Shown here: piece after piece, positions 51,881 through 62,989 of the stretch
How positions within the stretch are numbered: the first letter of the stretch is position 1
Layout: each line of letters begins with the position of its first letter
Source: Gracilariopsis chorda
Taxonomy: Eukaryota; Rhodophyta; Florideophyceae; Gracilariales; Gracilariaceae
NCBI GenBank assembly: GCA_003194525.1
Contig: NBIV01000101.1
Location: 124,001 to 188,000, forward strand
Direction of reading: 5' to 3'
DNA length: 64,000 nucleotides
Notes under the pieces: model-generated
Databases searched by the model: none
The model's input: only the letters and a program-made list of their open reading frames with translations
What the model was told of the DNA's origin: nothing
Program-made: the position numbers and the translations under genes

Positions 51881-52240
51881 CCTCCCGTGGACACCGGCTT
51901 CCGCCTCGGCCCTCCCCCACCTCGTGGACACAGGCTTCCACCATTGAACGCCCCACCTGCGTCCACCTTTGACGGCCCCCCCCCCTTTCTCTGGCGGACA
52001 CCGGCTTCTTCGTTGGGCTCTCCCCCCCGTGGACACATGCTTCCGCCATTGACCCCCACCCCCCGGATTTCGCCTTTGGCCGCCCACCCCCTGCCTTTTT
52101 CTCCCGTGGACACCGGCTCCCGTCTTGGGCCTTCCCCCACCCCCCGTGGACACAGGCTTCCGCCATTGAACAGCCCTGCAGCTTCCGCCTTTGACACTCC
52201 AGCCCCCCTCTCTCCCGTAGACACGGGCCTCCACCATTTG
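51881..52240. repeat. GC-rich minisatellite with dimeric period of about 110 bp
   Basis: The motif GTGGACAC (one GCGGACAC, one GTAGACAC) recurs at 51888, 51924, 51994, 52029, 52106, 52146 and 52217. Spacings alternate about 36 and 73 bp, so the basic unit is a dimer of 106-112 bp. The alternate copies differ in CACCGGCTTC versus CACAGGCTTCC. The 110-bp unit is variable. On the minus strand it encodes a repetitive Gly/Arg-rich frame (KPVSTGGGG-like), which is a by-product. Flanked by unannotated repeat DNA. Confidence 0.8.
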
Positions 52241-52965
52241 AAACCCGCCCAAGGCTCTCACTATACGCCGCCTCACCGGTACCACCATCAACCTACCACA
52301 GAGCTGTGCTTCTAGTGCACAACACTGCTAAGTCCAGAACAGAACGCCTCGCCTGTCATCACTCCACCAGGGCCTTTGACTGTAAGACGAGATACTAAGT
52401 CCCGATTAGGGCCTCTACAGCCATTACCCACGCGTGGAAGTGGGCAACTGGTCTCACCAAGGAATCCGCAAGCTGAGTACCGTAAAGGAACCAAAAGAGG
52501 ACTTGAACTAATCCTGCGGCGAGTAAGTGCACTAGATAACCGGCACAGCTGAGGTGTGGCTGCGAACCGTCGGTGACAGGGTGTCTTATCGTTCTGCCCG
52601 GACTCCAACGACAGATCAGCGAGCGGATTGGAGCACGTTTGCCGAGCGAGTAACCGAAAGGGATGAGAGGACGTAAACTGGTGAGCACATCTCCTGCTGT
52701 TAGTAACCTTTCCTGGACATCCCATACGTTACACGCACCCTCGTTCTGGATTGCGCAGACCATGGGCAAGCTGTTGAGATCACATCTCACCGAGAGAGTC
52801 TTACTCGGAGCCAGGGGTCTGACTTTTATGGGTTGGGGGATACCATCTCCTGCCAGTGAGCCCAAACGTTCAAGAAGTAAAGGAAGGATCCCTCCCCCGG
52901 TAGGACACCCTTGAAGAAGTTTTATCTGCAACCTTATCTGCCTCTCGCGTGGAGATGACTCTGCG
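52241..52965. other. Upstream region of copia element 1
   Basis: The sequence leads into the gag ATG at 52966. A minus-strand frame of 192 codons (52395-52973) is open through most of it, but its opposite strand is the leader of a retroelement and nothing in the protein is recognised. It may include remnants of a 5' LTR or untranslated leader; no LTR pair was found. Confidence 0.35.
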
Positions 52966-53850
52966 ATGGACATTGATAATGATCACGAGACGAAACATAT
53001 ACCCGGCCTAAAGGGGATCGCTGACTACTATACATGGCTCTTATATGTGCGGGACCTCATGCATAGCTTGGGAGCACTATTCATGCTCACATAATCATTC
53101 CCAAGTGATGGTAGCGCGCAAGCACGCAAGCGATGGGACGACGCCGATCCAAAGGCAAGTTCAGCCATCGTACAGAACTTGGGCACGTAGCCTATCGTCG
53201 CTGTCTCTGGGTTACTAGAACGGGAGTACTGCTCCACCTTGGAGGTGTGGACGAAACTTGAGTCCACATACAAGAAGGATAACATTCAATCCAAGCTAAA
53301 CCTCCGGCAGAAGCTAAGCACATTGACGTTTAATGACGGTGACGACATAAAGAAACACCTCACTGAGATGGAAACAACTTACTTGGAACTTGCCAGGCTT
53401 GGTGTTCAACTGACGTACAAAGAGCGAACTGCCACTCTGCTTCCCACCGTACCCGACTCACTAATTGCCATAGCACTACTATCAGATGCTATGAACATGG
53501 AGTACGACCAAGTAGTATCATTTGTCCGTTCTGAGATGGATCGTCAGATACACAGAGCCTCTACGTCCTCCTTGAGGACTAAAGTAACTAACAATGACGG
53601 CATTCACCCATATTCTTCCGCACAAATCTCTACCATTCGGGGCAAGCAACCCTCTCCAAGAAGAAAGACAGGAGTACAGTGCTGGAAATGCGGACGAATA
53701 GGACACATCCGTTCTGAGTGCTGGGCACAAAAGAAGAACTATACCAACAACGGGAGGCAGCAAACTCACCGAAATTCTAAGCGGAACATGAAACACTACA
53801 AGGACCGAGACAAGAACCCAAGCAGAAACTGGGATACGCACGCACCGTAA
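52966..53850 (+). pseudogene. Copia element 1 gag, frameshifted
   Basis: The frame starts ATG at 52966 and is interrupted by TAA near 53092. The second part, 53239-53850, begins LEVWTKLESTYKKDN and has a UBN2-type gag core, then the CCHC zinc knuckle and a basic tail ending at TAA. It would bind the element RNA and form particles if intact. Confidence 0.75.
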
Positions 53851-56800
53851 CCCACGACAATCAAATAACAATTGTAACAACAGAGAGCAAAGTGGTCCCT
53901 ACCGATTTTTCGTGGCCATAGCAAATGCAAGTCTTCATTATGATGGCAGCATACCAACATGGCTAGATCTTCGTGAAAGAAAAGGACCTGTTTTGGGACT
54001 ATCAACCCAGTGCACCACAATTGATAAACACTTGTGACCACACGTCTGATATAATAGGTTTTGGAACAATAAAACTACGGCTTGGGAATGGGATACTGTT
54101 ACCTGCGAAGCATACGCCATCCTTCGACTCTAACCTCGTATCCCTCTCCGTGCTTCCAAGGCACGTAGACCTGAAGTTTTCCAACAGCCAAGACACTTCG
54201 ATGTTCATCATCAAAGATTGCTCAACTGGAGAAGAACTTTACAATTCCACACCAAGGGACGGACTTTACCCTTTGCCAATTCCCACGCCTCCCCCTCGTG
54301 GACAGATGGCGTCACATTCTCTAGGCAACACTTCCAAGGACTGGCATCAGAAACTCGGACACCCCAGTCGCGATAGGCTGGTATCTTGCATCGACCAATG
54401 TGATGGAATACCCACACTCTCCGCGACAGAAATAACTTTTTTTCTTTACCACGTGTATCGACGATGGTACCTAACGTGCTCCACTCACACAATCTGACTC
54501 GGTCGCGGAAGAGCCATTGGGGTTATCACACACGGACCTCACCGGCCCTATAACCCCGAGCAACTTATAAGACTCTTAAGTAAATGCAGGTACTTATCTA
54601 CGATAACACAAGGGTAAGTTCCGTTTACTTTCTCGACAAGAAAACTCAGTTTTTCGAGTAAGTACGTTGGTACAAGGCTCGCGCAGAGAAGGAACTCTCT
54701 CCAAACCGGATATTCCGCGTTCGCCTTGACGGGGCGGGTGAGAATAGATCCGAGGACTTCGTCACCGATGCCATGGAGAACGGAATGATACTTAGATTCA
54801 CTCCACCGTATGTGAATCAATCAAATGGTTTCGTGGTGGAAATCATCCAGGACTGGTGGAAGATGGCGCGACCTTTCCTGTTCTCTTCAAATTTGCCTCA
54901 CCAGCTATAGGAGGACGCCATCTCGCATGCGATGTACCTACAGAACCGCCTACCAGGTCACCGAGTAGGAATCAAGGTCCCCTTCGCACTATGGTTCGGA
55001 CGAAAGCCTGACTTAACCAATACCCCTAAGGTCGGACAACATGGACATGCGTACATATATTGGCCCGAGACAGTAGCGAACAAGAAGCTACTACCTCGCA
55101 CTGTTCCAGGTTATTTTTTGGGATGCATAGCCCACGAACCTTGTTAAGAATTTACGTTCCCTTGATGGGAAACGTAATACAGAGCCGTGAGGCAGACTTC
55201 AAAGTGAAAAAGGAAGCCCTTCCATCGATCCACGAAGTAACATACTTCTCTTCACTTCGTCGACACGAAGCCGAGAGAAGGATGGAGGAAGATGACGAAC
55301 AGCGTTTGGATGCGTACTTGGCGCATTATTTGACGGCCAACTCTCGCTTCAAAGTTCTTTGGGATGACGGCAGTGTCACTAAGAGCTTTGAAGAAGCAAG
55401 AGTCATGCCAAGATGGGCAGAAGCGATCGACAAAAAATACCATGCCCTAGCGCAACGAGGGACTTGGAGGCTTGTAGACAGAAAACCAAATATGAAAATC
55501 TTAGCCTTCCTTTGGATATTCATAGCGAGATACCTGAGCTCTGATCCCCTACAGATCCTTCCGAAAGCACACTGCATAGCACGGCGCGACCTACAACGTC
55601 CTTACCTGCATTTTGACTTCGACGACCTGTACACTCCAGTCGCACGACAAAAAACTATCCCTCTCATCCTCACCAAAGCTGCAGCCCAAGGCCTAATGTT
55701 GGAGGCGATGTACATAAGCAACGCGTACCTCTACGGAGATCTCGACGAACCCTTGATAATGTAGCAACCACAAAACGCCTCTGGATCCTCATTTGTCCCT
55801 GGCAAAGTATGCTTGCTGCTCAAATCTCTCTATGGGGCACGCCAAGCTGGGAAGATATCGGGTTCACTACTACATGAGGCACTATTACGACTAGGCTTCA
55901 CACAATCTAGTACGGATATTGGCCTTTACATATATAAATCCACGAGTAATACATTGTCATTAGTGATCGTTGTGGATGACATCTTGATGTCATGTGATTC
56001 GCATTCTCTACTTAATGAATTCAAAGTGCAGATGCAGAAGCTGTTCGAGGTCAAGCTTCTTGGAGAAGTTAAGTCATTCATCGGACTTGACATGGAGAGG
56101 CACAAAAGCGGGATCAAGGTCTGACAGACTAGGTGCGTCGAGAAGATCTTGAAAGAAAACCGATTGAGCATCTGAAATAGTGCTTGGACACCATCGCCTT
56201 CTCAATGCCACCTCACAGGCTGACGAGAAGATCAACGCAGTCTTGCACCCGCATTCATAATCGGTACCGGAAGATGATCGGCACCTTAGTGTACTTGGCA
56301 GTGTCGTCCAAACCAGACATAATTTTTGCAGCATGTATGCGAGCAAGGTAAGTTCACGACCCATGCATGAGGCACATGGGACCTGGAAAGAGAGTACTTA
56401 GGCACTTGAAGGGTACAAAGGGCCTTTGCTTGTTCTTTCCCATGCATACTACAGCGCCGATGGAGGCATATTGCGATGCCGATTGGGCGGGATGTCGTGA
56501 GACAAGAAAGTCTACGACTGGACTGTTGATCAAGTTGAATGAAGCACCAGTCATGTGGACGACCAAGAAACAAATGCTTGTTGCGTTGTCGTCTGGAGAA
56601 GCAAAGTATATTGCACTTTCGTATTGCAGTAAAATGCTTACGTGGTTGCGGAGATTGCTTTGGGAACTAGGCAACGAAACAGTTCTAATTGATCAGCCCG
56701 AAAAGTACCCAATATCCATTTTCATAGACAGTTTGACTGCGTTGTCGATTGTTAGGAACCCCAAGGTCTCGGAAAGGAACAAGCACATTGCCCTTAAATT

Positions 56801-56945
56801 TCATCACGTCAAAGAACTGATGGAAACCAAGGTTGTGGATGTGAAATCAATTGGAACTGAAGTGCAAGCTGCTGACGTGCTAAAGAAGCCTGTTTCGTAC
56901 GAAATGCTCAAGCGAGTAACGTTGGCTTGTGGCTTGATGTCTTAA
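52966..56945 (+). mobile_element. Decayed Ty1/copia retrotransposon, element 1
   Basis: In order on the plus strand: gag (from 52966, MDIDNDHETKHIPGLKGIAD, with a break near 53090; zinc knuckle CWKCGRIGHIRSEC at about 53680), protease and pre-integrase (LRLGNGILLPAKHTPSFDSN; DWHQKLGHPS), integrase pieces (HTDLTGPITPS near 54530, a DGAGE core near 54730, ALWFGRKPDLT near 54990), reverse transcriptase (ARVMPRWAEAIDKKYHALAQ near 55400; SLYGARQAG; VVDDIL in place of YVDDIL) and RNase H (YCDADWAGCRETRKST near 56470, ADVLKKPVSYEMLKRVTLAC). At least six stops or shifts interrupt the frames, so it is inactive. No LTRs were located next to it. The order protease-integrase-RT-RNase H marks the copia superfamily. 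Confidence 0.88.
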
Positions 56946-58640
56946 ACTAAGTATTATTCCTTCCGACTTCGAGTTCTTTCTGATTTGACTGACGTTATTT
57001 TCTATTTCTCTACTTTTATATATCTTACATATCGGATTTCTTTTTGCGGGCGGCTACATTGATTTTTTCTTCCTGGTTTGCTTAACACAATTTGCAAGAG
57101 TGCTATACCTTTTACGTAAGAAACAGATTTTCCTGAGAGGTTGTACTGTATTGAGGTTTTTAGCAGTAGCTACTACGTTACTTAGATATATTAGAGCGCA
57201 AGACCATTCTAACTAAGTCGTTTGCGAGGGACGGTGTGAATGGATTGACTGACTCGACGACCTCCAGCGTTTTGCCTTGCCGCGCCTGCTTTGACCCAGG
57301 GCCCTCAAGAATTCGCTTTGGCACCTCTAGAATTCGCTCTGGCGCCTCCCAAGTTAGATTGGACCCCACCAGAGTTCAGAAATCGCCCTCTTCTAGTCAT
57401 TGTAATTTACAAAAACAAGAAACAATAATTCTGTTTTTTCAAACCCCTAAAAAACTCACCAAAGTTCCAGAATTTTTTTAAGATTAAAGACATTGAAAAT
57501 GAAAAACTGGTTGCATTTTGTTGCTTTGCACCGATCGGTCCTAGTTGCATGAGCATTTAAAAAAATTGCTGCACGGCTTATATTTACTAGATGCAGTCGT
57601 GCACAGCACAGGGACTTTCGACACACTGCCGCGGGATTATGACAGGCGGAGTGTGCCCAGCAAGTTTTCGAGCCGTTTGATGTTTAACCCGCGTCCAGTT
57701 GTAAGGAGTGGCCTGCCTTTACTCACACACCGAAGTGTGCTTTCCGGCCCCAAGCGGTACGACACCCCGGCTGCCCCGGGCCCTGCATAGCAAGCTGGGA
57801 TTAGGTTCGGGAAACCCTCAGACTTCTTGATGGCCGTCAAAAGACCAGTATTCCACAGAGGAGCACCTGACCTTTCCTAAATCCTTGATACTCAGTGGGT
57901 TACTCTTGTGGTGACCTGCACACGAGGTCGGACTTGCCTAGGTACCAGGCCAGTAACAGTGCCCAAAGTAGCAAAAGGTTACGACACTGCGGTAGTGGCC
58001 ATGCCTGAAATGGGATGTGAAAATAGTGGTTAGGTTCAGCCAGGGGGATGCGTTTGGCAGTGCGCCATTGCAGTATATACGTCTGCTCCAGGCATGTCTG
58101 CAATGAAATTTCAGCATACACTGCACTGAAGAGCCGGGTATTGCTGCTGAGTGGCTGGCACTACAATTGGATTGTATTGCGAGCCATGTATCAGCCATTG
58201 CACAGTCAACATGCAGCAGCACCAGCTAATAAACTGAACGGTTTGCTGCTGCTGATTTTTTTAATTGGTAGGGAGGCGTTGCGCCAAATGGGCGTTTGGC
58301 ATGCGCAAAAGGCGGCGTGCAAAGTGATTTTGAGTCACAATGCCTCCCATTAGTCCACAACACCCCCCTCGTACGCATGTAAGCGCTTAAGAGTGGGTTA
58401 TTGAGATTACGTCTTTACGTTTCATAATTGATTTAAACCTCTAGGTTTCATCGGCCACTCTCGCGACCGAACTCTTTGACACTTGAAATTAACTTTCGGA
58501 TTATTATCAGCGCTTGAAAGCCTGGCAGCTTTTTTGGACTATCAACGCTATATAGCTCTGCATCGCAAAACACGGCGCCATGGGGTTCTTGGTATCCAAC
58601 ACCAACAAAGCGGCACACTCTTTGCGCTTCTATCGTGACT
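56946..58640. other. Spacer between copia elements
   Basis: AT-rich after the end of element 1, then GC-mixed with repeated AGAATTCGCTYTGGCRCCTC (about 57310-57345). Several frames under 100 codons have no recognised product. No LTR of either element was identified. Confidence 0.4.
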
Positions 58641-61600
58641 TGCCGGTTGCCGGCCATGCATAGAAAGCCTTTTACCAGCCCCAGCAGATGTTCAAGTAAT
58701 TTTGCACTTGTTTCGGAGGTTTTGGGGGCTTTTATGCATGAGGAGCAGACCCGTGATAATGAATTCACAGCCCCCCGAAATGCCACGAAGGACAGAGGTA
58801 ATGCAAGGTTCAAGAAGAACCGGAGTGAGAATCATCATCACAAGAACAATGAGCAAAAGCCGTTTTCTTTGATAAGGGATTCGAGATCAGATCCGAGTCC
58901 CATATTACATGAGGGTAACCCTATATTGTCTGGAGGGATTACACCGGAAATGAAGTTATGCGAACTCCTAAACATCACTTTCAAGCCGTATAAACCAAGA
59001 AGTACTATCATAGAGGATAGAGTCATGAGTGCATCAACTCAAAACCAATAGTATGTTCGTGGACGCTGTACGTACAGGACATGAATAAAGAAAACATTGA
59101 TCTCACGTTTGACTTACTGGAAGACGAGTCACCGCCCACTATAGGGATGGATATCAAACGATATAGCATCACAAACTACGACACCACCCCACCTACGCTG
59201 ACTTTGAAACGAGCTATGGATATAAAACCGCAATTATTACAGCTATACTTATCTGGAAGTTAGAATTTTGGTATGAGAGAAATGCTGACAGTCGTACCAA
59301 GCAAGAGAGCGTTGATTTCTAAGGCAGTGGCAAAATGAGACCCGAGACGTTAGCCAAAAGACTACATCGATTAACCCATGCCCCAACGGAGGAGATCATG
59401 GAGATATGCAGGAGAGTTGACCATGATTACGATGAACTAGAAGAAAAAATTAAGAGGCTCGGCTCTAATTGCGTCATATGTTCCAGCTCACGACCCCCGA
59501 TACCATCCAAGAAGATATCGATAAATCACGTCAACCTCAAGTGCAACGCCCTCAGGGAGGGATTCTTGGTACTTGATCGTTTTCCCGATATTATCGGTTG
59601 TGTAGTGTGTATATGAACTACGCCCCACAATGGTGGGTATGGACACGTGGGACACGGTTTTGGGTCAATTGGCAGTTGGGCACGGTAGTGGATGTTGCCA
59701 CGAAATGTGAAGTATTTTACTTGATTCTATTTATTATTTTCACGCCCATTTCTGGGAAGCTAGTACTTAGTGCGACGGCGCACTGCTGTCGCACCAGTAA
59801 ACCTTCCCCAACAAGGTACCCCAACCTGGGGAATTGGCTCTAGTTGGTACCGGTTGCGCGCGTGCTCTACTCCTCCTTGGAGGGAAACGCCGTAAACCAC
59901 GGGACATCTAACCCCCTTGCACATCTAAAGAGGCCCATCCTTGGGAGTCATATTATTCCAATTGCGTTGGTGTTTCGCCCTGTATAGGGATATTGTTACC
60001 GGCATTGCCGTTCGCCCCCGTCGCTCTCGCGACTCACTTCGTCCTCTCTTGCTCCTCTTCGCCCTTCCTTTTCCCCTTTTTAGGGTAGCACCTCCCGCTA
60101 TCCGCGGCCCTCGTGTGCGCATCCGCTCACACACCCCCACTTACGTGGAAACATACCTCTACTGAGGATCACACCCCGCTCACCCGGATACCGATTCTTC
60201 GCCTTCACCTCCCTGCGCAAGTCGCGACAGGTGTCCCTGGTCTTACAAACCGGCTTCGCCGTGACGTATCTGGGAGGGCTCTACCCAACTGGGTTCACCT
60301 CGTGAGAGGAAGATCCCGAACGTCTTTCTGTGTTTTTGCCCTTTGGGGCATTGCACCCACACAACCAGGCTTTTAACGTGGACACTCAGTTGGACTACAC
60401 GTTCTATACTATCCGAGGCACTAAATATACGGTGCTGCATATCTTCGATGCAGGAAGGTGCTACTCCAAAGCGTGCATCACGAGAGCTCGAGAACTACAA
60501 ACGAGTATCGCGGTAATAGAAGTCGAATCGTTGAACAGGCATGGAACACCAGAATCCCTTTCTGCAGACGATGTAATCAATAAATAGGACATGAAACGAT
60601 TCTTAACCGGAAGAGGCATACAGTTCAAACCGCACCCAGCTCGACTCCATAACAAGACCGGGATCGTAGAGCGAGAGAACGGAGTGGTTAAAAGAATTCT
60701 AGAGACTCTGAAACAGGAACCCACACGGGACAATAACAACACCATCTTGTCCAGAGCAGTTTTTCTTTCGAATTGCTTTACCGGGTAGAAGCTGATGAGA
60801 TCTTTCGAGCTTGCTAAAGTACACGCTCCTTCGATACTTCGGGTGCCACGTGGGATGGTCCCTCAAGACCTAATGCGCGCCTATACCCAACAGACAGCCA
60901 CACGTGCACTACAATGGCTCCTGAAATCTCACAACCATTCTTCTCTAACATCAAAGTCTATAAAACCCAGGGACTAAGTTCTGTTCTTCTACAGAACCAC
61001 AAAGCAGAACGAACCCGACGAGTGGATACCGGGTTTCTTAGTACGAGCACTACAACGCTACGTGGAGATAAAACGACAAGGTGGAAAACATATCCCAAGG
61101 ATCGCATACGAAGACTTAGGGTTCAGACCCAACTCCGATCTTGCTCGCGAACTAAGTGAGGGGCTAGTGTAAGACTAAATAAACCTTAATTTGGGTCCTC
61201 AATCTGGCAATGACGTTGAAATGGAAACGGAGGCAACACGTTCCTTAATGACCAGCTATATGTGGCATCAAGAAAGCATCTGTAAGAACCTGGGCGAATA
61301 CATGGACGAGCTGATGAAGAATGGAGAACTGAGCGATGCAAAAGAATTGAATTCCAACTAATAGGCGATACTGAAAGAGATCCAAGGAGTAATTGGATCC
61401 CGACAAGTTTGCGCACGGGAATTATCATTTGCACCTCCACGGGTACTTAGGAAAGCAGTAGAGAAGGACCACGACGCCAACTTGATCCATGCATGTCAAG
61501 AAGTATTAAAAGACTCCGTTCCTTTCAATGCCAATATCCTCCCTTCGCATACGGTATACAAAGTGAAGGAGGATGAAGAACGGATTTGGAAGCTGAAAGC

Positions 61601-62989
61601 CAGGCTAGTTACTCACGGTAACAGAGATGAGATGAAAGATGATATTCGAAAGGACTGTTCCAACGCAGAAATGATTATCATTCGACTCCTCATCAATATA
61701 GCCCTATGCCTCGGCTTCACCTCCGGAGTAGCGTATGTCAAGGGTGCCTTCCCTTAAAGCGGTTCTATCCTACGGGAAATATTTGTGAGACCAGTGCCCG
61801 AATTTCGAACGAAGAAAGCATTATTATGGGAGCTCACAAATCTGCCATATGGAATAGTCGAAGCAGGCAGGCAATTGAAGAAAAGGATAGAAGCTTGGAT
61901 GCTGGGGCCGGCAGGGCTAAGACGCATTTTTGGCGTTAATCAGCTTTTCTTTGAACAAGATCTGGCACTATTAGCCGATTAATCGCTAAGATAGTGGATG
62001 GCCTTTTATTCTCTGGGACAGAGAGTAAGATTAGCAGGTTCATGCAATCACCACAGAAGTAATTTGAGATCGGCAAGATTCGTATTGGGCGTAAGTTATC
62101 CTTTGCAGGATGCAAGATTAACCAAGGTGAAGATGGATCCGTAACACCTTCAACGGCTTCATACACGGGCTGGCTACATCCATTCGAGATTTCAAGAGCT
62201 AGACTCCGAGAAAGGCAATACCATGCGACGGAAGACGAGACAAAGCAATACCGCTCTCTTGCTGGAACACTCATGTATCTTGGCGGGGCAGTATTACCAC
62301 AAGCATCATACATAACTTGACGGGTGCAGCAAGAACTAGGAGATCTTAGAGGCGAACACCAAATTGCTTCCCACCTCCATGCTTTCTGAAGTATGTAAGC
62401 TGCAACCAAAGATCAGGTACATATGTGCTTTCGGAGTAACCGCTGCTGCATTGATCAGTCTTTCGGACGCTTCTCATGGAAGCAACCTGAATGCATATGG
62501 CCAAACCAACGCCATATTTGGGATTAGGATGATTGCAGATTTCTACATAGAACCACTTTTTCATCCTCTTTACTAGACGAGTACAAACTACGACGTGTTT
62601 CATACTGATCATTTGAAGCAGAGATTTTGGCCTGGTCTGAAGCAGAAGACAGAGAATTTGAGATGAAAAAGACGTTACGCAATATTTTCCTGCACGTTCA
62701 CATCCTTCGTCACAACCTTGTTGACTCAAAACCCCTCTTTGACAATATTACTACGCTTCATGAATGCAGAGAATTTCGCCTTCGTGAGACAAACACAATG
62801 ATAAGGGACGCTTTCGAATCTGCAGAACTTGATACAGTGACATGGATACCAGGATCACTGATCATTGCCTACGCCTTGACCAAACGAAGTTTCAATCATC
62901 CACGGATAGCAAATGAAATGATTGCAGATGGCCACTGGAGCATTGATATCTCTAAGGGTATGACGTGTCACTCCACAACTTGGAACTAG
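58641..62989 (+). mobile_element. Decayed Ty1/copia retrotransposon, element 2 (different lineage)
   Basis: Segments on the plus strand: gag/protease remnants (58641-59270, LVSEVLGAFMHEEQT), integrase zinc region LHRLTHAPTEEIMEICRR and CVICSSSRPPIPSKK (59335-59536), an inserted solo LTR (59537-60361), integrase core VDTQLDYTFYTIRGTKYTVL (60375) and HNKTGIVERENGVVKRIL (60650), RSFELAKVHAPSILRVPRGM, reverse transcriptase WKLKARLVTHGNRDEM (61590) and LLINIALCLGFTSGVAYVKG (about 61690), LPYGIVEAGRQ, YRSLAGTLMYLGGAVLPQAS and RNase H with TWIPGSLIIAYALTKR. Several catalytic residues are lost (VDG for VDD; Tyr for Asp in GVAYVKG) and stops are frequent. The INHV/AFN motif before the integrase core and the TWIPG..AYALTK motif differ from element 1, so it belongs to another copia branch. 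Confidence 0.85.
59537..60361 (-). mobile_element. Solo LTR copy B, 825 bp, inserted in copia integrase, TSD CAACC
   Basis: In the plus orientation it starts TCAAGTGCAACGCC and ends GGCATTGCACCCACA; in reverse it starts TGTGGGTGCAATGCC and ends TTGCACTTGA, matching copy A over its length. CAACC occurs at 59532-59536 and again at 60362-60366. Leaving out the element and one CAACC joins the integrase frame in phase. Because insertion must be later than the copia element, it gives a relative date. Hairpin-rich like copy A. Confidence 0.85.

Noticed and set aside
52395-52973. 192-aa minus-strand gene
   Set aside because: Opposite strand is the leader of a retroelement, no domain is recognised and composition is odd.
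48808-60355. Two 815-bp arms as terminal inverted repeats of one 11.5-kb composite transposon
   Set aside because: Each arm has its own 5-bp target duplication (GTAGC and CAACC), so they are independent insertions.
59542-60355. Self-splicing or group II intron within the copia integrase
   Set aside because: Target duplication and the second copy outside any gene argue for a mobile LTR. I found no clear group II domain V.
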